64,000 bases of DNA from contig JAPPPS010000006.1 in assembly GCA_028817405.1 (NCBI GenBank), positions 1 through 64,000 of the forward strand. Reading direction: 5' to 3'. This document shows, one piece after another, positions 30,758 through 42,362 of this stretch; positions within the stretch are counted from its first letter, which is position 1, and each line of letters opens with the position of its first letter. The notes beneath the pieces are model-generated. The model was not told the DNA's origin and did not search any database. It worked only from the letters and a program-made list of their open reading frames with translations. The position numbers and the translations under genes are program-made. The DNA is from Gammaproteobacteria bacterium. Its GTDB lineage: Bacteria > Pseudomonadota > Gammaproteobacteria > Arenicellales > Poriferihabitantaceae.

Positions 30758-32539
30758 TTATCGTTTGCGTTTGCGGCGGCCGCCGAAGCATGCGCTCGCC
30801 AACGCCGCGATGCTTAATATTAACAACGCGCCGCCGGCCCATGCGATGCCGGTGGTGACGGTTGCCGGCGCGACCAATAACAGCAGCGCGCCCAACAACA
30901 ACCCCACGCCGGTGATGGCGCGCGCGGCGCGCAGTTGCCCGGCGTCGATGCGCTTGGATAACGCGGCGATTTCTTCATCGCGCGTGGCCACCGTCAACTC
31001 GCCGGTTTTCAATCTGCGCATGAGGTGGTGCAGCAGCCCCGGCAGTTCCGGCGCGGCGGTGAACAGGTTCGGCAGTTCGCGGCGCAAGGTGCGCAGCGCG
31101 GCGCGCGGGCCGATTTGCTCGCGCGTCCATTTTTCCAAAAACGGTTTGGCGGTTTCCCACAAGTCGAGTTGCGGGTATAACTGGCGGCCGAGGCCTTCGA
31201 TGTTAAGCAGGGTTTTTTGCAGCAGCACCAACTGCGGCTGCACCGGCATTTGAAAACGATGCGCGACGCGGAACAAGTCGATGAGAAAACCGCCGAAAGA
31301 AATTTCGCTGATGGGTTTGGCGAACACCGGCTCGCATACGCGGCGAATCGCGCTCTCGAAGTCTTCGGTGACGGTGCCGGGCGGCACCCAGCCGGCGCGA
31401 ATGTGCGCATCGGCGACGCGACGGTAGTCGCGGTCGAAGAACGCCAACAAGTTTTCCGCGAGGTAACGTTTGTCGGTGGCGCTTAATGTCCCCATGATGC
31501 CGAAGTCAACCGCGCGGTATTGGCCGGTCTCGGATACAAAAATGTTGCCGGGATGCATGTCGGCGTGGAAGAAACCGTCGCGAAACGCCTGGGTGAAAAA
31601 TATTTCAACACCGTCGTGCGCGAGTTTTTTCAGGTCGATGCCGGCCGCGGTGATTTCATCCACGCAGCGAATCGGAATGCCGCGAATGCGCTCCATCACC
31701 ATGACATTGCGCCGCGTGTGTTCCCAGTAAACTTGCGGCACATAAATCAAATCCGAGCCGGCGAAGTTGGCTTTCAACTGGCTGGCGTTCGCCGCTTCAT
31801 GCAGCAAGTCGAGTTCGTTGTGAATGGTCTTGTCGTAGTCGGTGACGATTTCTTTCGGCTTGACGCGCGGCGCTTCGCTCCAGTACCGCTCAGCCAAGTC
31901 GGCCAACGCATGCAGCAGTTCCAAGTCGCGCTCGATGATGTCATGCACGCCGGGCCGCAGCACCTTGACCACCACTTCGCTGCCGTCTTTGAGTTCGGCG
32001 AAGTGCACTTGCGCGACCGAGGCCGAGGCGGTCGACACCGGGTCGAATGACTGAAAATGTTGCGCGATGGAATCGCCGTACGCGCGTTCAACAATCGCGC
32101 GCGCCTCGGCGCCGGGAAACGGCGGCACTTTGTCCTGCAGGCGCACCAGTTCCGCGGCGATGTCGGCCGGCAGCAAGTCCGGGCGGGTGGAAAGCGCCTG
32201 GCCGAACTTGACGAACACCGGGCCCAATTCTTCCAGCGCCTCGCGCAAGCGGCGGCCGCGCGGAATGCCGGCGTCTTTGCGTCGCCATCGATTCGGCAAT
32301 GCCTTGAACAGAAACGCGTACGGCTTGAACAAGTTCAACGCGCAGATGAACTCATCCAGGTTGTGCCGGATTAATACGCGGGCGATGCGCAGCAGATGGA
32401 AGAAGTTTTTGCCCACAGGAATCGCCGGTTCAGTTTCGACCGCGGTTTTGTTCGCGGCTTTGGTCACGGTCGCGCGCGCCATCGCGGCCGTCGATGGCGC
32501 GTTTGATGCGCTGCACGCGCTGCGCGAGACGGTCGACAT
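30758..32539 (-). CDS. ubiB: ubiquinone biosynthesis ABC1-family protein UbiB
   Basis: [51 protein letters not shown]. True start probably an internal Met. Confidence 0.92.
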   Translation of the reverse strand: MSTVSRSACSASNAPSTAAMARATVTKAANKTAVETEPAIPVGKNFFHLLRIARVLIRHNLDEFICALNLFKPYAFLFKALPNRWRRKDAGIPRGRRLREALEELGPVFVKFGQALSTRPDLLPADIAAELVRLQDKVPPFPGAEARAIVERAYGDSIAQHFQSFDPVSTASASVAQVHFAELKDGSEVVVKVLRPGVHDIIERDLELLHALADLAERYWSEAPRVKPKEIVTDYDKTIHNELDLLHEAANASQLKANFAGSDLIYVPQVYWEHTRRNVMVMERIRGIPIRCVDEITAAGIDLKKLAHDGVEIFFTQAFRDGFFHADMHPGNIFVSETGQYRAVDFGIMGTLSATDKRYLAENLLAFFDRDYRRVADAHIRAGWVPPGTVTEDFESAIRRVCEPVFAKPISEISFGGFLIDLFRVAHRFQMPVQPQLVLLQKTLLNIEGLGRQLYPQLDLWETAKPFLEKWTREQIGPRAALRTLRRELPNLFTAAPELPGLLHHLMRRLKTGELTVATRDEEIAALSKRIDAGQLRAARAITGVGLLLGALLLLVAPATVTTGIAWAGGALLILSIAALASACFGGRRKRKR

Positions 32540-33194
32540 CGGCGCGCGTTTGGTCGACTTGGTGTTCGAAACGCCGCGCCGCGGTGTCGGTCGCGAGCGT
32601 TTGTTTTTCTTCGCTTAAATAATCGGCCGCGTTTTCGCGCGCGAAAGCAAAAGACTGTTCAGCCCATTCGCCTAATCCGCGCAACGCGTTGCCGAGTTTG
32701 CGCGCCGGGGTGTCGCCGATGTTGCGCGCCAATAATTCTTCCCAGTCCAAGTCGAGTTCGGCGATGATTTTGCGAAACGCTTGGCCGACTTCGGCGTCGC
32801 CGCGCACCGTCACCCGGTGTTTTTCATGCGCGCCGTTGGCATGTTTTGCTCCTGTGTTTGTGGCGTTGCCGGTTGCATTGCTTGAGCCGCGGCGGCCGGC
32901 CGCCAAGTTGGCAAGCGCCAACGCCGAGCCGCTGATGGTTACATCCGCTTGGTTGTCGACGCGGCCATGGCCGTCGCCGCCACCGTCGCCATCATCGCCC
33001 AGGTCGCGGCGAAACTCGATGCCGGTGACGGCCGGCAGTACGTACAGTACCAACGGCGGCGCGGTCACTTCAATGCACAATACTTTGCCTTGCAACTGCG
33101 CCAAGCGGCGGCGGCCGTCGGGGTCGGAACTGAGGACTGTATCGGCCGCGGCGTTCAGCGCGCCGAGCAAGGCATCGGTGAGTTGGTGTTTCAT
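32430..33194 (-). CDS. ubiJ: SCP2-domain ubiquinone biosynthesis accessory factor UbiJ
   Basis: Located between ubiE and ubiB; GSALALANLAAGRR...VTVRGDAEVGQAFRKIIAELDLDWEELLARNIGDTPARKLGNALRG. Confidence 0.8.
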   Translation of the reverse strand: MKHQLTDALLGALNAAADTVLSSDPDGRRRLAQLQGKVLCIEVTAPPLVLYVLPAVTGIEFRRDLGDDGDGGGDGHGRVDNQADVTISGSALALANLAAGRRGSSNATGNATNTGAKHANGAHEKHRVTVRGDAEVGQAFRKIIAELDLDWEELLARNIGDTPARKLGNALRGLGEWAEQSFAFARENAADYLSEEKQTLATDTAARRFEHQVDQTRADVDRLAQRVQRIKRAIDGRDGARDRDQSREQNRGRN

Positions 33195-33236
33195 CGGGCG
33201 GCGTTCATGGTTTATGCCGGCATGGCGGAACCGGAG

Positions 33237-34124
33237 TCAATACTTAAACCCGATGTGCAACGCGACGATGCCGGCGCTTAAGTTGTGAATCTTAACTTCG
33301 TCAAACCCCGCGCCGCGCATCAGCGCTTTCAACGCATGCTGGTCGGGATGGCGGCGGATGGATTCAACCAGATAACGGTAACTCGATTCGTCACCCGCGA
33401 CCAATTTACCAAGCGCGGGGATGACCGCGAATGAATAACCGTCGTAGATTTTATTCAACCACGGAATGAGCGGTTTGGAAAACTCCAGCACCAACAACCG
33501 GCCGCCGGGCCGCAACACGCGATGGAGCGACGCCAACGCCTCGCGCGGATGCGTCACATTGCGCAAGCCGAACGCCATCGACACGCAGTCGAAAGTATCG
33601 TCATCGAACGGCAGTTGTTCAGCGTCGGCCAATGCGTATTCCATGTTGGCGAGGCCCGCATCCAACATCCGACTCTTGCCCTCGGCCAACATCGCGGCGT
33701 TGATGTCGGTCAGCACGACCCGGCCGGCGCGCCCGACTTGGCGCGCCAACAACTTCGCCATGTCGCCGCTGCCGCCGGCCGCATCCAGCACCGCATCACC
33801 GTGCCGCAGCGCGCTCTGCGACGCCGCGAAACGCTTCCACCCCCGATGCGCGCCGAACGACATCAAGTCGTTCATTAAATCATAACGCCCGGCCACCGAG
33901 CGAAACACCTCGCCGACCAGTCGCGCTTTGTCGGCCGCATCGACGGTCTGGTAACCGAAATGCGTTGTCCGCTCCGGTGACGGTTGCGCCGGCATCGATT
34001 CCGCGCCCACCGATTGCGCGCCGGCCGGTTGCGCCGGCCTCGATTCCGCGCTTTGCACACCGGCCGATTGCGCGCTGGCAGGTTGCGCGCCGGCCCGCGC
34101 GGTTTGGTTTTGCGTTGACATCAT
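33237..34124 (-). CDS. ubiE: demethylmenaquinone/2-methoxy-6-polyprenyl-1,4-benzoquinol methyltransferase
   Basis: HFGYQTVDAADKARLVGEVFRSVAGRYDLMNDLMSFGAHRGWKRF; AFGLRNVTHPREALASLHRVLRPGGRLLVLEFSKP. Ala/Gln/Ser-rich N-terminal extension. Confidence 0.95.
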   Translation of the reverse strand: MMSTQNQTARAGAQPASAQSAGVQSAESRPAQPAGAQSVGAESMPAQPSPERTTHFGYQTVDAADKARLVGEVFRSVAGRYDLMNDLMSFGAHRGWKRFAASQSALRHGDAVLDAAGGSGDMAKLLARQVGRAGRVVLTDINAAMLAEGKSRMLDAGLANMEYALADAEQLPFDDDTFDCVSMAFGLRNVTHPREALASLHRVLRPGGRLLVLEFSKPLIPWLNKIYDGYSFAVIPALGKLVAGDESSYRYLVESIRRHPDQHALKALMRGAGFDEVKIHNLSAGIVALHIGFKY

Positions 34125-34142
34125 TCGCCGGCCCGGCCGCGG

Positions 34143-34508
34143 TCACGAATCCAGTTGGCGTTCATGCCCGGCAGATTTCAGTTGCGCAAGATAGTCGCGC
34201 CAGTTCTCGGCCTGATTCACGCCGAGCGTATACAGCGTGTCCCACGAATAAATGCCGGTGTCGTGGCCGTCGTCAAACACCGGCTTGATGGCGTAGTTGC
34301 CGACCGGCTCGATGCGCTCGATATTGACCCGCTCCTTGCCGACCTGCAGCACGCCCTGCCCGGGCCCATGCCCCTGCACCTCCGCCGACGGCGAATGCAC
34401 GCGCAAATACTCGCAACTCATCTCAAACGAAGCGCCGTCGTCAAACGCCACGGTCAGCATGCGCGTCTTGCGGTTAAGATTAATTTCGGTTGGGGTGTGT
34501 TTGCTCAT
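34143..34508 (-). CDS. DUF971 (gamma-butyrobetaine hydroxylase-like N-terminal) protein
   Basis: SKHTPTEINLNRKTRMLTVAFDDGASFEMSCEYLRVHSPSAEVQGHG; adjacent to ubiE. Confidence 0.88.
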   Translation of the reverse strand: MSKHTPTEINLNRKTRMLTVAFDDGASFEMSCEYLRVHSPSAEVQGHGPGQGVLQVGKERVNIERIEPVGNYAIKPVFDDGHDTGIYSWDTLYTLGVNQAENWRDYLAQLKSAGHERQLDS

Positions 34509-34512
34509 GGGC
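34461..34512. repeat. direct repeat (copy 1) flanking the Type II R-M locus
   Basis: 52 bp matching 36166-36217 with one mismatch; contains the DUF971 start codon. Confidence 0.9.
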
Positions 34513-34621
34513 GGCATGTTGCTGAAAGGGCGGTTATTTTACGCCAGAAAAACGGCGGCGGCTTGTTTTTTGCTGCGCCGGTTGCCGCGCAACAATGGCC
34601 GGGCGTGTATAATGGCGCGCC

Positions 34622-35437
34622 ATGAACGACCGCATCATTTTTTCGGGGGACTGCCTCGCCGTTACGGGCGGGATGCAGGAAGCGTCGGTAGACCTGTCCG
34701 TGTTCTCGCCGCCCTACGACGGCATTCGGGATTACAAAAAGGGATGGGTTTTTGATTTCCCCGCGCTGGGTAGCCAGCTGTACCGAATCACCAAAGACGG
34801 CGGCGTGTGCGCAGTCGTCATCGGCGACGGCACGCGGGATTTCGCCAAATCGCTGACCACTTTCAAGCTGGCGGTTGACTGGTGCGAAAACGCGGGTTGG
34901 CGGTTGTTTGAAACCTGCGTTTATCACCGGAGCGGCAACCCCGGCGCCTGGTGGAACCGCCGATTCCGGGTTGACCATGAATACATACTGCTGTTTTTCA
35001 AAGGCGCCAAGCCGAAGACTTTCAACAAAAAACCGCTCATGGTGCCGAGCAAACACGCCGGCAAGGTTTATTCGGGCACCGACCGCCTGACGAACGGGGG
35101 CTTCAAGAGAATTCGTCCCAAGGCGGTTAATCCGATGAAATGCAGGGGCACCGTCTGGCAATACAGAACCAGCAACACCGAGCGCAACCGCCTGAAACTC
35201 AAGCATCCCGCGACTTACCCGGACAAATTAGCGGAGGATTTAATCTTGTGCTTTTCCAATCCGGGCGAGATGGTGCTTGACCCGATGTGCGGCAGCGGCA
35301 CCACCTGCGTGATGGCGGTCAGAAACTGCCGCCGGACGATTGGCGTGGAAATCAACGAGGATTACTGCGCGATCGCCGATGAGCGCATTAGAAACGAAAC
35401 CACTCAACAGGGGGTCCTTTTTGAGGATTCGGCGTGA
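34622..35437 (+). CDS. DNA methyltransferase (SPPY motif; m4C or m6A type)
   Basis: FSGDCLAVTGGMQEASVDLSVFSPPYDGIRDY (motif IV SPPY) then C-terminal DPMCGSGTTCVMAV (motif I). Confidence 0.9.
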   Translation: MNDRIIFSGDCLAVTGGMQEASVDLSVFSPPYDGIRDYKKGWVFDFPALGSQLYRITKDGGVCAVVIGDGTRDFAKSLTTFKLAVDWCENAGWRLFETCVYHRSGNPGAWWNRRFRVDHEYILLFFKGAKPKTFNKKPLMVPSKHAGKVYSGTDRLTNGGFKRIRPKAVNPMKCRGTVWQYRTSNTERNRLKLKHPATYPDKLAEDLILCFSNPGEMVLDPMCGSGTTCVMAVRNCRRTIGVEINEDYCAIADERIRNETTQQGVLFEDSA

Positions 35438-35438
35438 A

Positions 35439-36095
35439 ATGAAACAAGGCGGCCATCAACAAGACATGGAAATCATCATCAAAACGCTGAGCGAAATACC
35501 GGCCTACTGGGACGGGAAGCGCGCCGTGCTGGAGTTGAAAGAACATGACCACCAGTGGAAGCAGATGGAGTGGATTGGGTTTTACTTCGAGTATCTGTGC
35601 CAAAAACGCCTGATGAGCGCGGACTTTGAGATACCGGGCGAGAAATACGGCAAGGTCGAATTCGACTCTTTTCGCAGCATCAACTGGGACATGAAAGCAA
35701 GCGCCATTAAGTCGCACAGTCACAAAATCATTTTGAATGACACGCGGGCAATCGATGAAAGCATCGGGAAGCACGGCGCCCACGGCCTGATTTTGGCTTT
35801 GCTGGATGTCGATTACAACGATGTCGACCGCAATTTTCAGAAATGGCATACCGCATTAAAGGGCGGGCAATCGCAATACGAAAAAGACAGAATCGCAAGA
35901 AAAGCGATTTCTCGCTACCGCAAGACAAGCGCCAGCTTGGTCCAGATATTGTTGCTCGTGCTGAACGACAGCAATCGGGAATATCTGGATATTCACAAGC
36001 AAGGCAGAAATTCGGACGGCAGTCCCAGGAACCCAAAATATATGCTCGATATTGAGCGGGCGGATTGTTTCGATGCGCGCGGAATGGATTTTTAA
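35439..36095 (+). CDS. putative Type II restriction endonuclease
   Basis: Immediately downstream of the SPPY methyltransferase; KVEFDSFRSINWDMKASAIKSHSHKIILND is compatible with a PD-(D/E)XK-like site. Confidence 0.65.
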   Translation: MKQGGHQQDMEIIIKTLSEIPAYWDGKRAVLELKEHDHQWKQMEWIGFYFEYLCQKRLMSADFEIPGEKYGKVEFDSFRSINWDMKASAIKSHSHKIILNDTRAIDESIGKHGAHGLILALLDVDYNDVDRNFQKWHTALKGGQSQYEKDRIARKAISRYRKTSASLVQILLLVLNDSNREYLDIHKQGRNSDGSPRNPKYMLDIERADCFDARGMDF

Positions 36096-36099
36096 GCGG

Positions 36100-36172
36100 C
36101 TGCTCGTTACCCCCAGCCACCCCGCAATCTCCTCGGTGCAGTAACTCCGCACCCCATCACAACCGGCGCGTT
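36100..36172 (-). pseudogene. degraded 3'-terminal fragment of hemB
   Basis: Encodes [21 protein letters not shown] versus HemB C-terminus [21 protein letters not shown]; 47/57 nt identity over the core; frame shifted past the hemB stop. Confidence 0.85.
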
Positions 36173-36217
36173 TTGCGGTTAAGATTAATTTCGGTTGGGG
36201 TGTGTTTGCTCATGGGC
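36166..36217 (-). pseudogene. 5'-terminal fragment of DUF971 gene (direct repeat copy 2)
   Basis: 52 bp, 51 identical to 34461-34512; encodes MSKHTPTEINLNRKTR then runs into the hemB fragment. Confidence 0.92.
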
Positions 36218-36263
36218 TTGGTCAGTAAAGGAAGATGGGGCGATGAAAGGGGATTGTAATCTA

Positions 36264-36980
36264 TCACCGCGCCTCGGCGCGACTTAACACTTGGTTGAGT
36301 CCGCGCATATCCAGCCACGGGCGCCGGTAATGCACCATGCGGTGGCAGTTGGAGCACAGCAACGCCAAATCATCCGGCGTGGTTTCCTCCCCCGGTCGCA
36401 GTTCGGACAGCGGCTTGATGTGATGGCATTCAATATAACCGTCGCCGTGCCGCGGATAGCGGTTGGCGAAATCAAAATCGCATGCCTCGCAGTATAACCG
36501 CCCATTGTTCTCGTCTTGAAATTTTTCCTTTTTCAGTCGGACGATGGTTCGGTCGCGCTCCCGGACGGCGTGGACGCGCGTGAGTATCCGACTTTCAACC
36601 ACGCTGTAGTTGTGTTCCATGTCGGTTTCCTCGACTTCCCGAACTTCTTTCGCGGTGGTGCATTTTTTAATGGCTTCGGCGATGCGCGCAATTTCCGCAT
36701 GCGGCTTTTCGCCGAATGCGTTCCACACCTCGCGCGCCCGCTTTGGCTTTGGCGCGCATACATGCTTCTCGTCGAGATGCTTAAATTCCAATACTCGACG
36801 CAACACGCCAACCGGCGGACGGAAACGCTTTGACGGCCCGGCAAGCGCGGCGCGGATGCGCCGCATGGATTCGCTTAACTCGCGTATCGCGCGCGCGTTT
36901 TCTTTCGGCAATCGACCGCGATGCCGCAGATAAACCTCGAGACACAGTATCCACTCGTCTTGGGATAAGCGAAATGCCAT
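36264..36980 (-). CDS. HNH endonuclease (McrA-like), paralog A
   Basis: CEACDFDFANRYPRHGDGYIECHHIKPLSELRPGEETTPDDLALLCSNCHRMVHY. Confidence 0.88.
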   Translation of the reverse strand: MAFRLSQDEWILCLEVYLRHRGRLPKENARAIRELSESMRRIRAALAGPSKRFRPPVGVLRRVLEFKHLDEKHVCAPKPKRAREVWNAFGEKPHAEIARIAEAIKKCTTAKEVREVEETDMEHNYSVVESRILTRVHAVRERDRTIVRLKKEKFQDENNGRLYCEACDFDFANRYPRHGDGYIECHHIKPLSELRPGEETTPDDLALLCSNCHRMVHYRRPWLDMRGLNQVLSRAEAR

Positions 36981-37218
36981 GTGAAAAGTCTCCGGGTATG
37001 CCCTTTCAAATTGCCGCTATTCGACGCGATTCGCTCGCAACGCCAAACCATGCGCTAATGTAGCGTGGGCTGGGCCGCCGCCGCTGGACGCGCGGATTAT
37101 GCCCGGTTATCCAATCGGGCGCAAATAACCGCACGACTCCGTGGAATCGGCATATTGAAAATGCACGCGCCACTAAGTGTGGCGATTTGTCATGAAATAT
37201 CGAATGGCCGCGCATAAT

Positions 37219-38001
37219 TCACCTCGCATCGGCGCGGTTTAGCACTTGCTCAAGTCCGCGCATATCCAGCCACGGTCGCCGGTAATGCACCATGCGGTGG
37301 CAGTTGGAGCACAGCAACGCCAAATCATCCAGCGCGGTTTCCTCACCCGGTCGCAGTTCGGACAGCGGTTTGATGTGATGGCATTCAATATAACCGTCGC
37401 CGTGCCGCGGATAGCGGTTGGCGAAATCAAAATCGCATGCCTCGCAAAACAACCGCCCTTTGTTTTCGTCTTGAAATTTTTCTTTTTTCAATATGACGAT
37501 TCTTTGATTGCGTTCACGGACGGTATGCACGCGAGTGAGGATTTGGCTCTCGACCACATGGTAGTTGTATTCCAAGTGCACGTCTCCGACGGCTTGAACT
37601 TCTTCCGCGACAATGCATTTTTTGATGGCTTCGGCGATTTGCGCGACTGTCGCATGCGGTTTTTCACCCCATACATTCCACACATCACACGCTCGTTTTG
37701 GTTTTTTATCCGCGCATTCCGGGTCGCGGTCGAGATATTGAAACTCCTGCACTCTGCGCAATACACCGTACGGCGGGCGAAAATGTTCCGCGGGCTTGCC
37801 GGCAAGCGCCGCGCGGATGCGCCGCATGGATTCGCTTAACTCATGCATCTCGCGCGAATTGCCTTTCGGCAATCGACCGCGATGCCGCAAATAGACTTCG
37901 AGGCACAATATCCACTCGTCTTGGGAGAGCGGAACATTCTTAGGCGTCGAGTTTGCCTTTGGCGAGCGGTATAAGGCCGGCGGCGAGTTATTCCGAGCCA
38001 T
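37219..38001 (-). CDS. HNH endonuclease (McrA-like), paralog B
   Basis: Same HNH domain as paralog A: CEACDFDFANRYPRHGDGYIECHHIKPLSELRPGEETALDDLALLCSNCHRMVHY; overlaps end of the GmrSD-like gene. Confidence 0.88.
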   Translation of the reverse strand: MARNNSPPALYRSPKANSTPKNVPLSQDEWILCLEVYLRHRGRLPKGNSREMHELSESMRRIRAALAGKPAEHFRPPYGVLRRVQEFQYLDRDPECADKKPKRACDVWNVWGEKPHATVAQIAEAIKKCIVAEEVQAVGDVHLEYNYHVVESQILTRVHTVRERNQRIVILKKEKFQDENKGRLFCEACDFDFANRYPRHGDGYIECHHIKPLSELRPGEETALDDLALLCSNCHRMVHYRRPWLDMRGLEQVLNRADAR

Positions 38002-39730
38002 CGCAAAGCGATTGGATTTTCGCCGCAATCAACTTTGCGCGCGCATGGATAAATTCCCCGTACATATCGCCAAGGGGACGGGCGTTGTCTTTGGTGCAAC
38101 GCATCAGTATGTCCGCCGGAATCAGGTGGGATTCAAGGCGGCGACTGACTTCGCCTTCGGGGTACCGGTGGCGGCTGTTCTTGATTCGGTCGAGCAAGTA
38201 GTCGCCGGGATATTTCGCGCCGACTGTTTTGTCGGTGAAACCGTAAGTCCACATTAAGTTTAACGCCAAGTCGGGGTCTTCGCTTTTGGATTTTGCCGCC
38301 AACAAGGCCTTGGGAAAGATATGATGCTTTTGGCGGGAATCGCAGTTTGACCGAAAATATTTCTCGCCATCGGAAATATCTCGGGCGCCGCCCTGCAAGG
38401 ATGCCACGAGAACGCCTCTCGTGATAACACCAAGAGCGCCTTTGCCGTGATGACGCAAATCGTCCACGGATGGAACGGCGAAGTCATCCTTTGCCGTAAA
38501 AACTTCATCGGCGGGCGGAAAGCGCTTTGCCTTGAACAGCGCTTTCATGCGATGGAAGTCGTCACGCAAACGGTTGTTTGCTTGGCGGCTGTATCGATTG
38601 GTGCAAAAAGCGCGCCAAAGGTAAGCGCGAACAAGGCGCATCGCGCTGTCTCTGTCGCCTCCTCTTTTCGGCATTTCCCGCCACAAAGCGGGGAGCACTC
38701 GAAGGGGAACATGGGTCGGTAAAACTGTTTCGTTGTATATTTTGAGTTCATCGAGAAGGTTGACCGTTCCTTTGACACCGTCGCAGAAAACATACCAATC
38801 TTTTTCCAATCGACGCATGTCCAACTTCATAAAATTGGAAAGAGTCGGGGAAATATCTTGAGTCAGGCAAGCCCATAACAGCGCCATGTCGCCGACACCA
38901 CCGCTTCGAGCGGTTTTATCTTCGAAGGAATCGATTTCAGGAACTTCCTCTCGGATTCGTTCAATGAAGTCGGGCAGTTTTTTGCGCGTCTTGGCTTCAA
39001 ACTGGGCGACCGCTATATCAAAGTGGGACAAAGGCGGCGAGGATGTATTCATCTCGATGAATACATCGATGGCTTCGGATGCGTCGGTGCTTGGCGGCAA
39101 AGGCAAGTAGGGGATGCGTTTGCTGTTTAAAGCCATTCTTGCTTTGATTATGAATGTCATTAATTTGTTGTAGTTGCGCGCAGAAGCATTCTGAGCCCAC
39201 TCCATAAAAGATGCATCATCTTCAGGATTGAGCAGGCGAATGGGGAGTAGACCATTCTTATACTCCTCACTGGGGTTGCCGTAGAACGACTCTTTTTTGG
39301 AGCGCATGGCGACCCCCACATCTTCGTCCTCCAAATCAAGATTGGGCTTGGTGGACGCCAAGGCAAAGTAACCATCTGGATTCTCAACGAACCTGATATA
39401 GTAGGTATCCTTGTCGTAGTTGTCATGGAATGACCGCAACAAAGCGGTTACTCTTTGTTGCCCGTCCAAAAGATACGAAGTGCATTTTTCGGAATCCCTA
39501 TCGAACGCCGGGAATCCACTAATGGGTTTGGTGGCGAACACTTTCTTGCCGGGGGTGTTCTCAAGGACCAGGAGAACTCCCACCGGGCGGGATTTGTAAA
39601 TCAAGGTGGTCAGGAATTTCCTAACCCGCTTGCGGTCCCAGGATTCTTCCCGCTGAAAACTGGGCAGGCGCACCACCCCTCGGATGGTACCGTGGACCCA
39701 GTCCTCGACAGAACGACTCATTGCATCCAT
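37988..39730 (-). CDS. DUF262/DUF1524 (GmrSD-like) protein
   Basis: N-terminal DUF262 with LLDGQQRVTALL; C-terminal HNH-like RQKHHIFPKALL. Confidence 0.88.
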   Translation of the reverse strand: MDAMSRSVEDWVHGTIRGVVRLPSFQREESWDRKRVRKFLTTLIYKSRPVGVLLVLENTPGKKVFATKPISGFPAFDRDSEKCTSYLLDGQQRVTALLRSFHDNYDKDTYYIRFVENPDGYFALASTKPNLDLEDEDVGVAMRSKKESFYGNPSEEYKNGLLPIRLLNPEDDASFMEWAQNASARNYNKLMTFIIKARMALNSKRIPYLPLPPSTDASEAIDVFIEMNTSSPPLSHFDIAVAQFEAKTRKKLPDFIERIREEVPEIDSFEDKTARSGGVGDMALLWACLTQDISPTLSNFMKLDMRRLEKDWYVFCDGVKGTVNLLDELKIYNETVLPTHVPLRVLPALWREMPKRGGDRDSAMRLVRAYLWRAFCTNRYSRQANNRLRDDFHRMKALFKAKRFPPADEVFTAKDDFAVPSVDDLRHHGKGALGVITRGVLVASLQGGARDISDGEKYFRSNCDSRQKHHIFPKALLAAKSKSEDPDLALNLMWTYGFTDKTVGAKYPGDYLLDRIKNSRHRYPEGEVSRRLESHLIPADILMRCTKDNARPLGDMYGEFIHARAKLIAAKIQSLCDGSE

Positions 39731-39844
39731 GGTTAATGTGCCTCTTTGATGAAGTGGTGAATGCGATGGGGAAAGTGGCGCGGGGTTTGCGACGAAAGTT
39801 GGCGTTTGTAAATCCCGTTGAGTATATCAGAGAACCGCCGCCGC

Positions 39845-42026
<2,182 letters not shown>

Positions 42027-42362
42027 GTTTGGGTGCTGGAAGTGGGGCGCGCGAAAGGCGCGCCCGCTGTGGAACGGGGCGGGAATTTACACCGCGCGGC
42101 GGCGACGGTCAAGCGGCGGGGTTGCGGCGTTGTCGGCGGCCGACGCGCGGCGGCGGCGGCCCGCCACGGTTGTGATTTGGCACGGGGGCGATGCGCGGGG
42201 GCGGTGACACCGTGCGCGTTTTTTTCTTATACTGGCGTTCTTAACTTGCGCCGCCGAATCGCCGCACCACCGTCCGCCGCACCACCGTCGCCGAGCGACG
42301 CTGACCGTCACCGCCGAGCGACCGTCGCCGCCCACAGTCTAACTGTACGTACAAACGCCGCC

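Noticed and set aside
36157-36357. 66-aa ORF ending MSKHTPTEINLNRKTRRL
   Set aside because: This is the DUF971 5' fragment read into the hemB remnant; treated as a scar/pseudogene rather than a gene.
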